Assembly (NCBI RefSeq): GCF_001940225.2
Contig: NZ_CP135164.1
Location: 62,001-126,000 of the forward strand
Direction of reading: 5' to 3'
DNA length: 64,000 bases
From: Roseburia sp. 499
GTDB lineage: Bacteria > Bacillota > Clostridia > Lachnospirales > Lachnospiraceae
The notes beneath the pieces were generated by a model. The model ran no database searches, was not told where the DNA came from, and saw only the letters and a program-made list of their open reading frames with translations. A program made the translations under genes and the position numbers. Shown here piece after piece: positions 52,211 through 62,807 of the stretch (position 1 is the first letter of the stretch; the number at the start of each line of letters is the position of its first letter).

Positions 52211-52633
52211 ATGCCAACATTTAACCAGTTAGTAAGAAAAGGAAGACAGACATCTGTTAAGAAGTCTACAGCACCGGCTTTACAGAAAGGATATAACTCC
52301 TTAAAGAAACGCCCAACTGATACTTCTGCACCACAGAAGAGAGGTGTTTGTACTGCAGTTAAAACTGCAACTCCTAAAAAGCCTAACTCTGCTCTTCGTA
52401 AAATCGCCAGAGTACGTCTTTCTAACGGAATCGAAGTAACAAGCTATATCCCAGGTGAAGGACATAACTTACAGGAACATAGCGTTGTTCTGATTCGAGG
52501 CGGAAGAGTAAAGGACTTACCAGGTACCAGATACCACATCATCCGTGGTACATTGGATACAGCAGGTGTTGCAAATAGACGCCAGGCTCGTTCCAAATAT
52601 GGTGCTAAGAAACCAAAAGATGCTAAGAAATAA
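52211..52633 (+). CDS. rpsL: 30S ribosomal protein S12
   Basis: 140 residues from the ATG at 52211 after AGGAGGTG; a slightly longer frame exists from 52202. It has [25 protein letters not shown] and [16 protein letters not shown]. The lysines of the streptomycin region (PKKPNS and RVKDL) are the common sensitive type. The YbxF/L7Ae-like gene often found between rpoC and rpsL in Firmicutes is absent. Confidence 0.97.
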   Translation: MPTFNQLVRKGRQTSVKKSTAPALQKGYNSLKKRPTDTSAPQKRGVCTAVKTATPKKPNSALRKIARVRLSNGIEVTSYIPGEGHNLQEHSVVLIRGGRVKDLPGTRYHIIRGTLDTAGVANRRQARSKYGAKKPKDAKK

Positions 52634-52642
52634 ATTTTAGCG

Positions 52643-52678
52643 AACCAATAGTATCACAAACAGAAGCTACTATAGGTT
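52643..52678 (+). promoter_or_regulatory. Hairpin in the rpsL-rpsG spacer
   Basis: AACC-A-ATAGTA pairs with TACTAT-A-GGTT (one A-A mismatch), 14-base loop. It opens a 193-base spacer with a further CACACGT/ACATGTG stem near 52734-52758. In enterobacteria S7 binds this spacer to regulate its own synthesis; a similar role here is possible but not shown. Confidence 0.4.
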
Positions 52679-52796
52679 AGTGTTGGAAAGCGCGAAAGCG
52701 AACATTCTTTTTGAATAGATAAATTTCCGCACGAACACACGTAGAGAGACACATGTGAGTACCGTTGAATTAATCGAAAAGAAACAAGCTGAATAA

Positions 52797-53297
<501 letters not shown>

Positions 53298-53343
53298 TAG
53301 AAACAGTGTTATCTTTGTTTGAGAAAATTAGGAGGAAAAAACC

Positions 53344-55461
53344 TTGGCTGGAAGAGAATATCCATTAGAGAGAACCAGAAACATTGGTATTATGGCTCAT
53401 ATTGATGCTGGTAAGACAACAACAACAGAGCGTATTCTTTATTATACCGGTGTTAATTATAAGATTGGTGATACTCACGAAGGTACTGCTACCATGGACT
53501 GGATGGAGCAGGAGCAGGAAAGAGGTATTACCATTACTTCAGCCGCTACAACATGTCACTGGACATTGCAGGAAAACTGCAAGGCTAAGCCAGGTGCATT
53601 AGAGCATCGTATCAATATCATTGATACTCCGGGACACGTTGACTTTACAGTTGAAGTTGAGCGTTCACTTCGTGTACTTGACGGCGCCGTTGGTGTCTTC
53701 TGTGCAAAGGGTGGAGTAGAACCTCAGTCTGAAAATGTATGGCGTCAGGCGGATACCTACAACGTACCTAGAATGGCTTTTATCAATAAGATGGACATTT
53801 TAGGAGCTGATTTCTACGGTGCAGTAGAACAGATTAAAACACGTTTAGGTAAAAATGCAATCGTTCTTCAGTTACCAATAGGTAAGGAAGATGATTTCAA
53901 GGGAATTATCGATTTATTTGAAATGAAGGCTTACATCTACAATGATGATAAGGGAGACGACATTTCTATCGTAGATATTCCTGATGATATGAAGGATGAT
54001 GCAGAACTGTATCATACCGAATTAGTAGAAAAAGTATGCGAATTAGACGATGATCTGATGATGGAATACTTAGAAGGTGAAGAACCATCTGTAGAAGCTA
54101 TGAAAGCAGCTTTGAGAAAAGGAACTTGCGAATGTGCAGCTGTTCCGGTTTGTTGTGGTTCTGCTTACCGTAACAAGGGTGTTCAGAAGTTATTGGATGC
54201 TATCGTAGAGTATATGCCATCTCCATTAGACATTCCTGCTATTAAGGGTGTTGATTTGGACGGAAATGAAATCGAAAAGCATTCTTCTGATGAAGAACCT
54301 TTCGCAGCATTGGCATTTAAGATTATGACAGACCCATTCGTTGGTAAACTGGCATTTATCCGTGTATACTCCGGTACAATGAACTCTGGTTCCTATGTAC
54401 TGAACGCAACTAAGAATAAGAAAGAACGTGTAGGACGTATTCTTCAGATGCATGCAAATAAGAGAGAAGAACTTGAAAAAGTTTACTCTGGAGATATTGC
54501 AGCAGCTGTTGGATTTAAGTTTACAACAACAGGTGATACCATCTGTGATGAACAGCATCCTGTAATCTTAGAGTCCATGGAATTCCCAGAACCGGTTATC
54601 GAGTTGGCTATTGAGCCTAAAACTAAGGCTGGACAGGGTAAGATGGGTGAAGCTCTTGCAAAACTTGCAGAAGAAGATCCTACTTTCCGTGCACATACTA
54701 ATGCAGAAACAGGTCAGACTATTATCGCAGGTATGGGTGAGTTACATCTGGAAATCATCGTTGACCGTCTGCTTCGTGAATTCAAGGTAGAAGCTAACGT
54801 TGGTGCTCCACAGGTTGCTTACAAAGAAACATTTACAAAACCTGTAGACCAAGAATACAAATATGCAAAACAGTCTGGTGGACGTGGACAGTACGGACAC
54901 TGTAAAGTTAAATTTGAGCCAATGGATGCCAACGGAGAAGAATTATTCAAGTTCGAATCTACTGTTGTTGGTGGTGCTATTCCAAAGGAATACATTCCAG
55001 CAGTTGGTGAAGGTATCGAAGAGGCTACAAAGGCTGGTATTCTTGCAGGATTCCCTGTAGTTGGTGTACACGCTACTGTATATGATGGTTCTTACCATGA
55101 AGTCGACTCTTCTGAAATGGCATTCCATATTGCCGGATCTATGGCATTCAAGGAAGCTATGAAGAAAGCAAGCCCGGTATTGTTAGAGCCTATCATGAAG
55201 GTAGAAGTAACTATGCCGGAAGAATACATGGGTGATGTTATCGGTGATATCAACTCCCGTCGTGGACGTATTGAAGGAATGGATGACCTCGGTGGAGGTA
55301 AGATTGTACGTGCATTCGTACCACTTGCTGAAATGTTCGGATATTCTACAGATTTGCGTTCCAGAACACAGGGACGTGGTAACTACTCTATGTTCTTTGA
55401 AAAATATGAGCCAGTACCAAAGTCTGTTCAGGAAAAAGTTATTTCTGCAAAAGCAGAGTAA
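53344..55461 (+). CDS. fusA: Elongation factor G
   Basis: 705 residues from a TTG start at 53344, with AGGAGG eight bases upstream and no ATG near. GTPase motifs: [15 protein letters not shown] (G1), [11 protein letters not shown] (G2), DTPGHVDFT (G3), NKMD (G4). Domain IV has the [17 protein letters not shown] segment that enters the decoding site. It has a short insertion ([13 protein letters not shown]) before G3, common in Clostridia. The TTG start may set its level relative to S7. A promoter and tuf follow. Confidence 0.97.
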   Translation: MAGREYPLERTRNIGIMAHIDAGKTTTTERILYYTGVNYKIGDTHEGTATMDWMEQEQERGITITSAATTCHWTLQENCKAKPGALEHRINIIDTPGHVDFTVEVERSLRVLDGAVGVFCAKGGVEPQSENVWRQADTYNVPRMAFINKMDILGADFYGAVEQIKTRLGKNAIVLQLPIGKEDDFKGIIDLFEMKAYIYNDDKGDDISIVDIPDDMKDDAELYHTELVEKVCELDDDLMMEYLEGEEPSVEAMKAALRKGTCECAAVPVCCGSAYRNKGVQKLLDAIVEYMPSPLDIPAIKGVDLDGNEIEKHSSDEEPFAALAFKIMTDPFVGKLAFIRVYSGTMNSGSYVLNATKNKKERVGRILQMHANKREELEKVYSGDIAAAVGFKFTTTGDTICDEQHPVILESMEFPEPVIELAIEPKTKAGQGKMGEALAKLAEEDPTFRAHTNAETGQTIIAGMGELHLEIIVDRLLREFKVEANVGAPQVAYKETFTKPVDQEYKYAKQSGGRGQYGHCKVKFEPMDANGEELFKFESTVVGGAIPKEYIPAVGEGIEEATKAGILAGFPVVGVHATVYDGSYHEVDSSEMAFHIAGSMAFKEAMKKASPVLLEPIMKVEVTMPEEYMGDVIGDINSRRGRIEGMDDLGGGKIVRAFVPLAEMFGYSTDLRSRTQGRGNYSMFFEKYEPVPKSVQEKVISAKAE

Positions 55462-55477
55462 TATTGCGAGAAAATAC

Positions 55478-55506
55478 TTGAAAAACCTTTGATTATTTAA
55501 TATAAT
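55478..55506 (+). promoter_or_regulatory. Sigma-A promoter of tuf
   Basis: TTGAAA at 55478-55483, 17 bases, TATAAT at 55501-55506. It gives tuf its own strong transcription besides any read-through from fusA. Confidence 0.85.
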
Positions 55507-55531
55507 CAGAGATAGCCGAGTAACTTTTAAG

Positions 55532-55566
55532 GCAATCACTTGTATGCAAAGGCTACGAGTGATTGC
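55532..55566 (+). promoter_or_regulatory. Leader hairpin before tuf
   Basis: GCAATCACT at 55532-55540 and AGTGATTGC at 55558-55566 form a perfect 9-bp stem with a 17-base loop in the tuf leader. No T run follows. Could stabilise the mRNA. Confidence 0.45.
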
Positions 55567-55618
55567 AATTATAAAAAGACAGCCCAAAGGGGCATAAAAT
55601 TAAGGAGGACGTTATAAA

Positions 55619-56806
55619 ATGGCTAAAGCTAAATTTGAAAGAAACAAACCACATTGTAATATCGGAACCATTGGTCACGTAGACCATGGTAAAACAACCT
55701 TAACAGCAGCTATCACAAAAGTACTTGCTGAAAGAGTTGCAGGAAACGAAGCTACAGATTTCGAGAACATCGATAAAGCTCCAGAAGAAAGAGAAAGAGG
55801 TATTACTATCTCTACAGCTCACGTTGAGTACGAAACAGAAAACAGACACTACGCACACGTTGACTGCCCAGGCCATGCTGACTATGTAAAGAACATGATC
55901 ACTGGTGCTGCACAGATGGACGGAGCTATCTTAGTAGTAGCTGCTACTGACGGTGTTATGGCTCAGACAAAAGAGCATATCTTATTATCCCGTCAGGTAG
56001 GTGTACCTTACATCGTTGTATTCCTGAACAAATGTGATATGGTAGATGACGAAGAATTAATCGAATTAGTAGAAATGGAAGTAACTGAAATTCTTGAAGA
56101 GTATGAATTTACAGATTGCCCAATCATCAAAGGTTCTGCTTTAAAAGCTCTTGAAGATCCTAACGGAGAATGGGGCGACAAGATTATGGAATTAATGGCA
56201 GCTGTTGATGAGCACATTCCAGATCCACAGCGTGCAACAGATCAGCCATTCTTAATGCCTATCGAAGATATCTTCACAATTACAGGACGTGGAACTGTTG
56301 CTACTGGTAGAGTAGAACGTGGTGTTCTTCATGTAAACGAAGAAGTTGAAATCGTTGGTATCAAAGAAGAAGTTAAGAAGACTGTTGTAACTGGTATCGA
56401 AATGTTCCGTAAGCTGTTAGACGAAGCTCAGGCTGGTGATAACATTGGTGCATTACTTCGTGGTATTCAGAGAACTGAAATCGAAAGAGGACAGGTTCTT
56501 TCAAAACCAGGTACTGTAACATGCCATAAGAAATTTACAGCTCAGGTTTACGTTTTAACAAAAGATGAAGGTGGACGTCATACTCCTTTCTTCAACAACT
56601 ACAGACCTCAGTTCTACTTCAGAACAACTGACGTAACTGGTGTTATCGAATTACCAGAAGGTACAGAAATGTGCATGCCTGGAGATAACGTAGAAATGAA
56701 AATCGAACTGATTCACCCAATCGCTATGGAGCAGGGTCTTACATTCGCTATTCGTGAAGGTGGACGTACTGTTGGATCAGGACGTGTTGCTACAATCATC
56801 GAGTAA
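55619..56806 (+). CDS. tuf: Elongation factor Tu
   Basis: 395 residues. G1 [15 protein letters not shown]2 [14 protein letters not shown]3 [10 protein letters not shown]4 NKCD. Domains II and III are complete ([25 protein letters not shown] at the end). AAGGAGG upstream. Codon choice is strongly biased, as expected for a very highly expressed gene. A terminator follows. Confidence 0.98.
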   Translation: MAKAKFERNKPHCNIGTIGHVDHGKTTLTAAITKVLAERVAGNEATDFENIDKAPEERERGITISTAHVEYETENRHYAHVDCPGHADYVKNMITGAAQMDGAILVVAATDGVMAQTKEHILLSRQVGVPYIVVFLNKCDMVDDEELIELVEMEVTEILEEYEFTDCPIIKGSALKALEDPNGEWGDKIMELMAAVDEHIPDPQRATDQPFLMPIEDIFTITGRGTVATGRVERGVLHVNEEVEIVGIKEEVKKTVVTGIEMFRKLLDEAQAGDNIGALLRGIQRTEIERGQVLSKPGTVTCHKKFTAQVYVLTKDEGGRHTPFFNNYRPQFYFRTTDVTGVIELPEGTEMCMPGDNVEMKIELIHPIAMEQGLTFAIREGGRTVGSGRVATIIE

Positions 56807-56825
56807 TTAAAGATTAGCATAAATT

Positions 56826-56853
56826 AGGGTTTCCAGTAATGGAGGCCCTTTTT
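56826..56853 (+). terminator. Rho-independent terminator after tuf
   Basis: AGGG-T-TTCC pairs with GGA-G-GCCCT across AGTAAT, followed by TTTTT. Confidence 0.75.
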
Positions 56854-56870
56854 AGTACTATTTTGGTACA

Positions 56871-56900
56871 TTGGTAAAAAAAAGTATGTTGTGATATAAT
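56871..56900 (+). promoter_or_regulatory. Sigma-A promoter of the DUF6465-type gene and parA
   Basis: TTGGTA at 56871-56876, 18 bases, TATAAT at 56895-56900. The -10 is perfect; the -35 matches 4 of 6. Confidence 0.65.
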
Positions 56901-56963
56901 ATTGCTCGGGTAACTTCATGGTTCTAAGCAGTTATGAGTAAGTTTTGTAAGGAGGATATAAAT

Positions 56964-57218
56964 ATGGCACGTAAATGTAGCGTGGAACGGGCGCAAAATA
57001 AAGCGGGAGGTTTTGCAAAAGCAAAGAAACGAATTACGATTCAGTATCAGGGAAGAGAACGTTTAGAAGAGAATCTATTACATCTAATCAAGAAAGCGAT
57101 TCTAGAGCAAGGAGTAAAAGACGAGGATATCATGGAAGTAGATGTTTATGTGAAACCGGAAGAACAGGCCGTGTTTTATGTGGTTAATAAAGAAATCAGT
57201 GGACAGATTGGATTTTAA
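56964..57218 (+). CDS. DUF6465-like small protein
   Basis: 84 residues from the ATG at 56964 after AAGGAGG. Basic N-terminus with Lys/Arg/Ala-rich stretch (RAQNKAGGFAKAKKRI), then a small alpha/beta fold ending VDVYVKPEEQAVFYVVNKEISGQIGF. This C-terminus is what I recall as DUF6465, found in Lachnospiraceae; function not known. The basic tail could bind nucleic acid. It lies 41 bases before parA and probably shares its transcript. Confidence 0.7.
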   Translation: MARKCSVERAQNKAGGFAKAKKRITIQYQGRERLEENLLHLIKKAILEQGVKDEDIMEVDVYVKPEEQAVFYVVNKEISGQIGF

Positions 57219-57259
57219 TTAAGTAATTTTTGTGTGCGAAGGAGAAGGAGAGAAGAAAC

Positions 57260-58036
57260 ATGGCGATAACATTTGTTGTAGCAAATCAAAAAGGTGGTAT
57301 TGGAAAGACAACAACAGCGACAACGTTAGCAGGAATATTAAGTAAGAAAAAGAAGACTTTGCTGATAGATGCAGATCCGCAGGGAAATTGTACAAGTACA
57401 TATGAAGCACTTATTGAAGATCAGGCAACTTTGTATGATGTAATGGTGGATTCGGATAAGTTACCTTTAGAGGAGGCTATTCAGCATATGCCAAATGGAG
57501 ATATTGTGGCATCAGACCCATTACTCAGTAAAGCAGAGAAGATGTTGGATGGCGATGTGGAAGGTCTATATCGATTAAAGGATGCAGTGGATGAACTAGA
57601 AGGATATGATTATATTGTGATTGATACGGCGCCGTCTTTGAATGTTATTTTATACAACTGTCTTATTGCAGCGGATCAGGTTATAATTCCCGTTACAGCG
57701 GATGCATATGCAATGCAGGGATTACAACAGTTAAGTGATACGATACGTGCTGTACAGAGAAGACAGAACCCAGGATTATCAATTGCAGGTTTATTGTTGG
57801 TGAGGTTTGCGGGCAGATCCAATCTGGAAAAAACGGTGCGGAATGAGTTGCAACAATTAGCAGATACTATGGATACAAAGCTATTTCAGAACGCAATTCG
57901 TGAATGTGTGAAGACGAAGGAAGCACAAAGTAAGAAACAGTTATTGATTGATTACGCGCCAAAATGTACGACCATGCAAGATTATCAGGCTTTTGTAAAG
58001 GAACTGCTAAAAGGAGTAAATGAATCAAACAAATGA
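57260..58036 (+). CDS. ParA/Soj-family ATPase without a ParB partner
   Basis: 258 residues from the ATG at 57260 (GGAGAGAAG upstream). Deviant Walker A KGGIGKTTT near residue 11, Walker A' DADPQGN near 38, Walker B YDYIVIDTAP near 113. This is the Soj type that binds DNA nonspecifically as ATP dimer and moves cargo. No parB or parS-like repeat is near. In a chromosome with the usual soj-spo0J pair elsewhere, this orphan could position another cargo, for instance chemoreceptor arrays. That is inference. Confidence 0.88.
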   Translation: MAITFVVANQKGGIGKTTTATTLAGILSKKKKTLLIDADPQGNCTSTYEALIEDQATLYDVMVDSDKLPLEEAIQHMPNGDIVASDPLLSKAEKMLDGDVEGLYRLKDAVDELEGYDYIVIDTAPSLNVILYNCLIAADQVIIPVTADAYAMQGLQQLSDTIRAVQRRQNPGLSIAGLLLVRFAGRSNLEKTVRNELQQLADTMDTKLFQNAIRECVKTKEAQSKKQLLIDYAPKCTTMQDYQAFVKELLKGVNESNK

Positions 58037-58060
58037 TAATTATAGAATATTAATTTTGCC

Positions 58061-58093
58061 GAGCTCTTCTAATTGTTGGAAGAGCTTCCTTTG
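58061..58093 (+). terminator. Weak rho-independent terminator after parA
   Basis: GAGCTCTTC at 58061-58069 pairs with GAAGAGCTTC at 58079-58088 with a short TAATTGTTG loop; the following CCTTTGCTTT is a poor T tract. Confidence 0.5.
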
Positions 58094-58107
58094 CTTTAAT
58101 GGAAAAC

Positions 58108-58136
58108 TTGTTGGCAAAATAGTAATATGTTATCAT
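58108..58136 (+). promoter_or_regulatory. Sigma-A promoter of the ketoacyl synthase gene
   Basis: TTGTTG at 58108-58113, 17 bases, TATCAT at 58131-58136. It lies about 35 bases before the ribosome site GGAGAAGG. Confidence 0.6.
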
Positions 58137-58181
58137 TAAAAAGTGGAAAAAACAAGGAATGGAGAAGGTAAAATGAAGTGA

Positions 58182-59408
58182 GTGGTAGTAACAGGGATGG
58201 GATTAATTACTCCTATAGGAAATGATATAAAGACATTTTGGGAAAATGTTCATAAAGGAAAGGTAGGAATCGGACCAATCCGTAATTTTGATACCTCAAA
58301 CTATAAGGCAAAACTTTCAGCAGAGGTATGTGACTTTGAACCTACAGAGTATATGTCTCCAAAGGATGCAAAACGAATGGATCGTTTCAGTCAGTTTGCA
58401 GTAGCAGCAGCCAAGCAGGCCGTGCAGGATTCAGGACTAGAGCTGGAACAGGAAGATTCCTATCGTATGGGAGTTTGTGTTGGTTCTGGTGTTGGGAGTC
58501 TTATGGGAATTGAACGTGAATATGATAAATTGTTGGCAAAGGGACCTGGAAGAATTCATCCCCTGTCAGCACCTATGGTTTTGGGAAATATGGCTGCGGC
58601 CAATATTGCCATGCAGTTTGGTTTCCATGGAAAATGTATCGACGTGGTGACCGCCTGTGCGACAGGAACAAATTCCGTTGGCGAGGCATTTCGTTCTATA
58701 CAGCATGGAGAAGCGGATGTCATTCTGGCGGGTGGCGTAGATAGTTCAGTTAGTCGATTTGGCGTTGCAACATTTCAGGCTTTAACAGCGCTTTCTACTT
58801 CCGAAGATCCGTTGCAGGCATCTATTCCATTTGATAAAAAGAGAGATGGATTTGTAACAGGCGAAGGTGCGGGAGTTTTGGTGTTGGAGGAACTAGAGCA
58901 TGCAAAAGCACGGCACGCCAGAATTTATGGAGAAATTGGCGGATATGGAGCTACCTGTGATGCCAGTCATCTGACAGCACCTTTAGAAAATGGAGAAGGA
59001 GCAGCAAGAGCGATGACAATGGCAATAGAAGATGCCGGTCTGACACCAAAAGATGTTGATTATATTAATGCGCATGGAACCAGCACGCCAATGAATGATA
59101 AATATGAAACAATAGCAATTAAGCGGGTATTTGGAGAGGAAGCCTATCGTGTGAAGATTAATTCTACCAAATCCATGATTGGTCATTTATTTGGAGCGGG
59201 TGGAGCAGTGGAATTGATTACATGTATTCTTTCGATTGACGAAGGGTATGTTCATCAAACGGTAGGACTGGTAGATGACGACCCGGATTGTGATTTAGAT
59301 TATACCAAAGACCAAGGTGTTTATATGCCAGTTAATGTAGCAATTAGTAATTCTTTAGGTTTTGGTGGACATAATGCCACAGTTCTGGTAAAAAAATATA
59401 GTGAATAG
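58182..59408 (+). CDS. fabF: FabF-type 3-oxoacyl-ACP synthase with an abnormal start
   Basis: 408 residues from a GTG at 58182. Condensing-enzyme active site: Cys in VTACATGTNS near 158, His in NAHGTSTP near 300, and KSMIGHLFGAGGAVE with the second His near 335. FabF extends acyl-ACP by decarboxylative condensation with malonyl-ACP. The expected N-terminus M-K-R-V-V-V-T-G-M-G would start at the ATG 58173, correctly placed after GGAGAAGG, but its third codon is TGA where CGA would give Arg. Translation must restart at the GTG directly after that stop, or the gene is impaired. No other fab gene is near, so a specialised synthase is possible. Confidence 0.85.
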   Translation: MVVTGMGLITPIGNDIKTFWENVHKGKVGIGPIRNFDTSNYKAKLSAEVCDFEPTEYMSPKDAKRMDRFSQFAVAAAKQAVQDSGLELEQEDSYRMGVCVGSGVGSLMGIEREYDKLLAKGPGRIHPLSAPMVLGNMAAANIAMQFGFHGKCIDVVTACATGTNSVGEAFRSIQHGEADVILAGGVDSSVSRFGVATFQALTALSTSEDPLQASIPFDKKRDGFVTGEGAGVLVLEELEHAKARHARIYGEIGGYGATCDASHLTAPLENGEGAARAMTMAIEDAGLTPKDVDYINAHGTSTPMNDKYETIAIKRVFGEEAYRVKINSTKSMIGHLFGAGGAVELITCILSIDEGYVHQTVGLVDDDPDCDLDYTKDQGVYMPVNVAISNSLGFGGHNATVLVKKYSE

Positions 59409-59414
59409 CATAGA

Positions 59415-59477
59415 AAGTCATTTGGTGAAAAAAGGACGTAAGCAACGTTTGTGTTTTTCACTGAGTGGCTTTTTTTG
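59415..59477 (+). terminator. Rho-independent terminator after the ketoacyl synthase gene
   Basis: AAGTCATTTGGTGAAAAA pairs imperfectly with TTTTTCACTGAGTGGCTT (several G-T pairs) and ends in seven T. Confidence 0.75.
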
Positions 59478-59541
59478 TTGGATGAATTCTTGAAATGGTA
59501 AAAAATACCAAAAAAAATAAAAAAAAGTAAAAAAAATACAA

Positions 59542-59577
59542 TAAAATGATGAAAAATATGCCGAATAATGGTATAAT
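59542..59577 (+). promoter_or_regulatory. Overlapping sigma-28-like and sigma-A promoters of SBP-MCP operon
   Basis: TAAA at 59542-59545, 14 bases, GCCGAATA at 59560-59567 resembles the flagellar sigma promoter (6 of 8 at -10, full -35). Immediately downstream TGGTATAAT (TATAAT at 59572-59577) is an extended -10 for sigma-A with no good -35. Either or both may drive the two genes. The long A-rich tract 59508-59545 may act as an UP element. Confidence 0.45.
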
Positions 59578-59634
59578 TAGACCATATCAAATAAACAGGG
59601 AAGAAAAATAAGAACAAGGAAAGGAAGTTGCGGT

Positions 59635-60897
59635 ATGAGAAGGAAGATAACAACACTTATTGTAGGGGTTTTGGCTGTCAGCATGGTACTTGGTGGTTGC
59701 GGTAAAACTCAGAAAGAAGAAAAAGACAATAGTAGTGACAAGAAGACAGAAGAAAAAAGCGGTACAGTAACTTTGAAAGTTTGGGGGGCAACGGATGATC
59801 AGGAAATATTAGCTGAGATGGTAGAGAGTTTTAAACAAAAATATGCAGGAGAAGCAGAATTTGATATTACCATCGAAGCGATAGAAGAAGGTGATTGTCA
59901 AGGAACATTGTTGGCAGATGTTCAGAATGGAGCAGATGTATTTGCTTTTGCGGACAATCAATTGATGGCACTAGTGGCAGGAGGTGCATTGGTACCGGTG
60001 GATAATGTGGATGATGTGAAGAGCGCCAATATGGAAGAGGCCGTTGAGGCAGCAACAGTAAATGATGTTTTATATGCTTATCCTATGACGGCAGATAACG
60101 GATATTTTATGTATTATGATAAAAGTGTGTTTTCGGAAGCAGATGTAACTACATTGGACCAAATGCTCAGTGTTGCGGCAGCTGCAAATAAGAAGGTAAC
60201 AGTTGACCTAGGAGATGGATACTATTTATATACCTTCTTTGGAAACACGGGTTTGAACTTTGGAATGAATGATGATGGTGTGACCATGTTCTGCGACTGG
60301 AATACAACAGAAGGTCCGATTAAAGGAGTGGATATTGCTCAGGCAATTCAAGCAGTTGTAGCAAATCCGGGCTTTCAGAATGGTGGAGACACAGCTTTGG
60401 TAGAAGGCGCTCAGAATGGAACGGTTGCAGCAGGAATTAGCGGTGTGTGGAATGCTGAAAAGTTAAAGGCAGTCTGGGGAGATAATTATGCAGCGGTGAA
60501 GTTACCAACATATACCTGTGCGGGTCAACAGATACAGATGGCATCTTTTTGTGGATATAAGATGGTAGGTGTTAATGCTTATTCCAAGAACAAGGAGTGG
60601 GGATTGAAACTTGCAGATTGGTTAACAAATGAAGAAAATCAGAAACTTCGATTTGAAAAAAGAGGGTTAGGACCATCGAACACCGCGGTAGCTGGTTCTT
60701 CTGAGGTACAAAGTAATCCTGCAATTATGGCAGTTCAGGCTCAACTAGAGTATGCAACCCTTCAACGTGTAGGTGGTAAGTATTGGGCACCGATGCAAGA
60801 ATTTGGAAATACACTTGCGGCAGGAAAAAATGATGTGGTTGTGCAGGAACTTATGGATAATCTGGTTAAAGCGATTACCGCTTCTGCAGCAAACTAA
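59635..60897 (+). CDS. Sugar-binding lipoprotein (ABC family 1 solute-binding protein)
   Basis: 420 residues. Lipoprotein signal with VLGGC lipobox, Cys22 the lipidated residue, followed by a Lys/Glu/Ser linker. Mature part is a maltose-binding-like family 1 fold: [47 protein letters not shown], and [19 protein letters not shown] near the end. Anchored outside the membrane, it binds an oligosaccharide. No ABC permease or ATPase follows; the chemoreceptor 20 bases on does. So it may act as sensor for chemotaxis, or serve a transporter encoded elsewhere. GAAAGGAAG precedes the ATG. Confidence 0.88.
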   Translation: MRRKITTLIVGVLAVSMVLGGCGKTQKEEKDNSSDKKTEEKSGTVTLKVWGATDDQEILAEMVESFKQKYAGEAEFDITIEAIEEGDCQGTLLADVQNGADVFAFADNQLMALVAGGALVPVDNVDDVKSANMEEAVEAATVNDVLYAYPMTADNGYFMYYDKSVFSEADVTTLDQMLSVAAAANKKVTVDLGDGYYLYTFFGNTGLNFGMNDDGVTMFCDWNTTEGPIKGVDIAQAIQAVVANPGFQNGGDTALVEGAQNGTVAAGISGVWNAEKLKAVWGDNYAAVKLPTYTCAGQQIQMASFCGYKMVGVNAYSKNKEWGLKLADWLTNEENQKLRFEKRGLGPSNTAVAGSSEVQSNPAIMAVQAQLEYATLQRVGGKYWAPMQEFGNTLAAGKNDVVVQELMDNLVKAITASAAN

Positions 60898-60917
60898 TAG
60901 GTAGGAGGATGAAGAGA

Positions 60918-62651
60918 ATGAAAGGGAAAAAGCGAGCCACGATTAAACGGTATATTATGTTGCCGGTGATTTTATTGGGAGTAGTATCCATTATTTCAAA
61001 TGCCTTGGCATTAGTAAATGTCCGAAAAGTAAATGGGAATGCATCTGAGATAGTAGATAATTATATGGCAGCCATTTCAGAGTTGGAATCAATTCAAAGA
61101 CAGGCAAAGGTACTTCATATTGAGGCATTGTCTCATATTATCGCGATAGATGCGAATACGATGATTGGGATTGTAGATGGTATACGTGAAGGAGAGACAA
61201 AACTGGATGAATGTCTGGATGCGTACGAGAAGTATGTTGGTGATGCAGATAAAAAGGCCTATGAAGAACTTGTATCAAATTTTGGTAATATGAAATACGC
61301 GATGGCAAACTTAATGGCGTATAGTGCAAATGGAGATAATGATGCAGCATATGCTTGCGCAAATAAGGACTTGGCATCCAGTGTGATGAATATGCAGAGT
61401 AATATTGAGGTGTTAGAAAAAAGTGCAAATAAGGGAGTTGAAGATGCCCGTAAGCAGCTTTCTGCGGTATATGCTACAGCGCTCATTAGTAGTGGAATCA
61501 CCATTAGTATTAGTGTTTTATCTATTTTAGGTGCGTTATATAGTGTGAATAAACGAGTAATTCGTCCAATTTCTTCAACGGAAAAAGAAATCACTCATAT
61601 TATTTCAGACATTGATAGAAGAGAAGGAGACTTGACCAAGCGAGTTACGATTTATTCAAATGATGAGATAGCAGCTTTGGGTAACGGAATTAATGTATTT
61701 ATGGAGAAACTTCAGAACATTTTCCGCATGATTACAAACAATTCACAGAAGATGGATGCTGTAGTAAATGAAGTTATGGATAGCGTAAAGACTTCTAATA
61801 ACAGTGTATCTGACTTGTCGGCGTTGACAGAGGAATTAGCGGCAACAATGGAAGAGGTTGCAGAGAATGCATCTGTAATCAATGCAAATGCCAGTGAAGT
61901 GCGTGACGAAGTAAATGAAATGGCAGACAAGACAAGTGAGATTAATAGGTATTCTATAGAAATGAAAGAGCATGCAGAAAACATGGAAAATACAGCACGC
62001 ACCAATATGGAGACTACAAGTATTAAGGTAAATGAGATTTTGAGTGTTTTGAGTCAGGCGATTGAGGATAGTAATAGTGTTAATCAGGTCAACAGTTTGA
62101 CAGATGACATTCTTAATATTGCAAGCCAGACGAATCTGTTGGCGTTGAATGCATCTATTGAGGCTGCTAGAGCCGGAGAAGCAGGAAAAGGCTTTGCGGT
62201 AGTTGCAGGAGAGATTAGCCAGTTGGCAGATGCAAGTAGGGAAGCTGCGAATAATATTCAAAAAATCAATGGTGTTGTAACGGCTGCGGTACATAATCTG
62301 GCCAACAATGCAAATGATTTAGTATCCTATATGAATGATTCTATTCTGCCAGAGTTTGAGTCATTTGTTGCTGCCGGAAGCGCTTATAAAAATAATGCCA
62401 CATATATTGAAAGTGTAATGGGAGATTTTGCAGTTAAGACAGATGCTTTGAAATCAGCAGTTGCAGAAATTGCAGGTTCTATCGATAGCATTACAACTGC
62501 AATCGATGAAGGTGTAAGTGGTGTTAATGGTGCAGCAGAAAATACGCAGGTATTAGTTGGAGATATGGACAACATTACCGGACATATGGATGAAAATCAG
62601 CAAATAGCGGGAGCTCTGAAACAGGAAACAGAAGTATTTGTAAAATTGTAA
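60918..62651 (+). CDS. Methyl-accepting chemotaxis protein
   Basis: 577 residues from the ATG at 60918, spaced nine bases from AGGAGG; the ATG at 60909 directly abuts it. First membrane helix about 10-30; extracellular region about 31-185, wholly helical, of four-helix-bundle type; second membrane helix about 190-212; HAMP about 213-270 ([13 protein letters not shown]). The signalling hairpin has [36 protein letters not shown], split here into the CheA/CheW contact tip. No C-terminal CheB/CheR tether. Paired with the sugar-binding lipoprotein, which may present its ligand to the helical sensor domain. Confidence 0.92.
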   Translation: MKGKKRATIKRYIMLPVILLGVVSIISNALALVNVRKVNGNASEIVDNYMAAISELESIQRQAKVLHIEALSHIIAIDANTMIGIVDGIREGETKLDECLDAYEKYVGDADKKAYEELVSNFGNMKYAMANLMAYSANGDNDAAYACANKDLASSVMNMQSNIEVLEKSANKGVEDARKQLSAVYATALISSGITISISVLSILGALYSVNKRVIRPISSTEKEITHIISDIDRREGDLTKRVTIYSNDEIAALGNGINVFMEKLQNIFRMITNNSQKMDAVVNEVMDSVKTSNNSVSDLSALTEELAATMEEVAENASVINANASEVRDEVNEMADKTSEINRYSIEMKEHAENMENTARTNMETTSIKVNEILSVLSQAIEDSNSVNQVNSLTDDILNIASQTNLLALNASIEAARAGEAGKGFAVVAGEISQLADASREAANNIQKINGVVTAAVHNLANNANDLVSYMNDSILPEFESFVAAGSAYKNNATYIESVMGDFAVKTDALKSAVAEIAGSIDSITTAIDEGVSGVNGAAENTQVLVGDMDNITGHMDENQQIAGALKQETEVFVKL

Positions 62652-62670
62652 AAGTAAGATGTGAATAAAA

Positions 62671-62708
62671 ATGCAGTGGTGGAGAAAGAACACCACTGTA
62701 TTTTTTTA
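62671..62708 (+). terminator. Rho-independent terminator after the chemoreceptor gene
   Basis: CAGTGGTG at 62674-62681 pairs with CACCACTG at 62691-62698, loop GAGAAAGAA, then TATTTTTTT. Confidence 0.9.
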
Positions 62709-62774
62709 GAAAAAAGGTAGTTGGAGTATAAGAAAATAATATAGAAAATCCTTTCAAATTCGTAAATTTGTATA

Positions 62775-62803
62775 TTGATTTTTGATACGTTTAAGAATAT
62801 AAT
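62775..62803 (+). promoter_or_regulatory. Sigma-A promoter of nrdD
   Basis: TTGATT at 62775-62780, 17 bases, TATAAT at 62798-62803. The first NrdR-box-like site starts five bases after the -10. Confidence 0.75.
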
Positions 62804-62807
62804 ATAA

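Noticed and set aside
52380-52540. Streptomycin-resistance substitution in S12
   Set aside because: Both key lysines (PKKPNS and RVKDL) are of the sensitive type.
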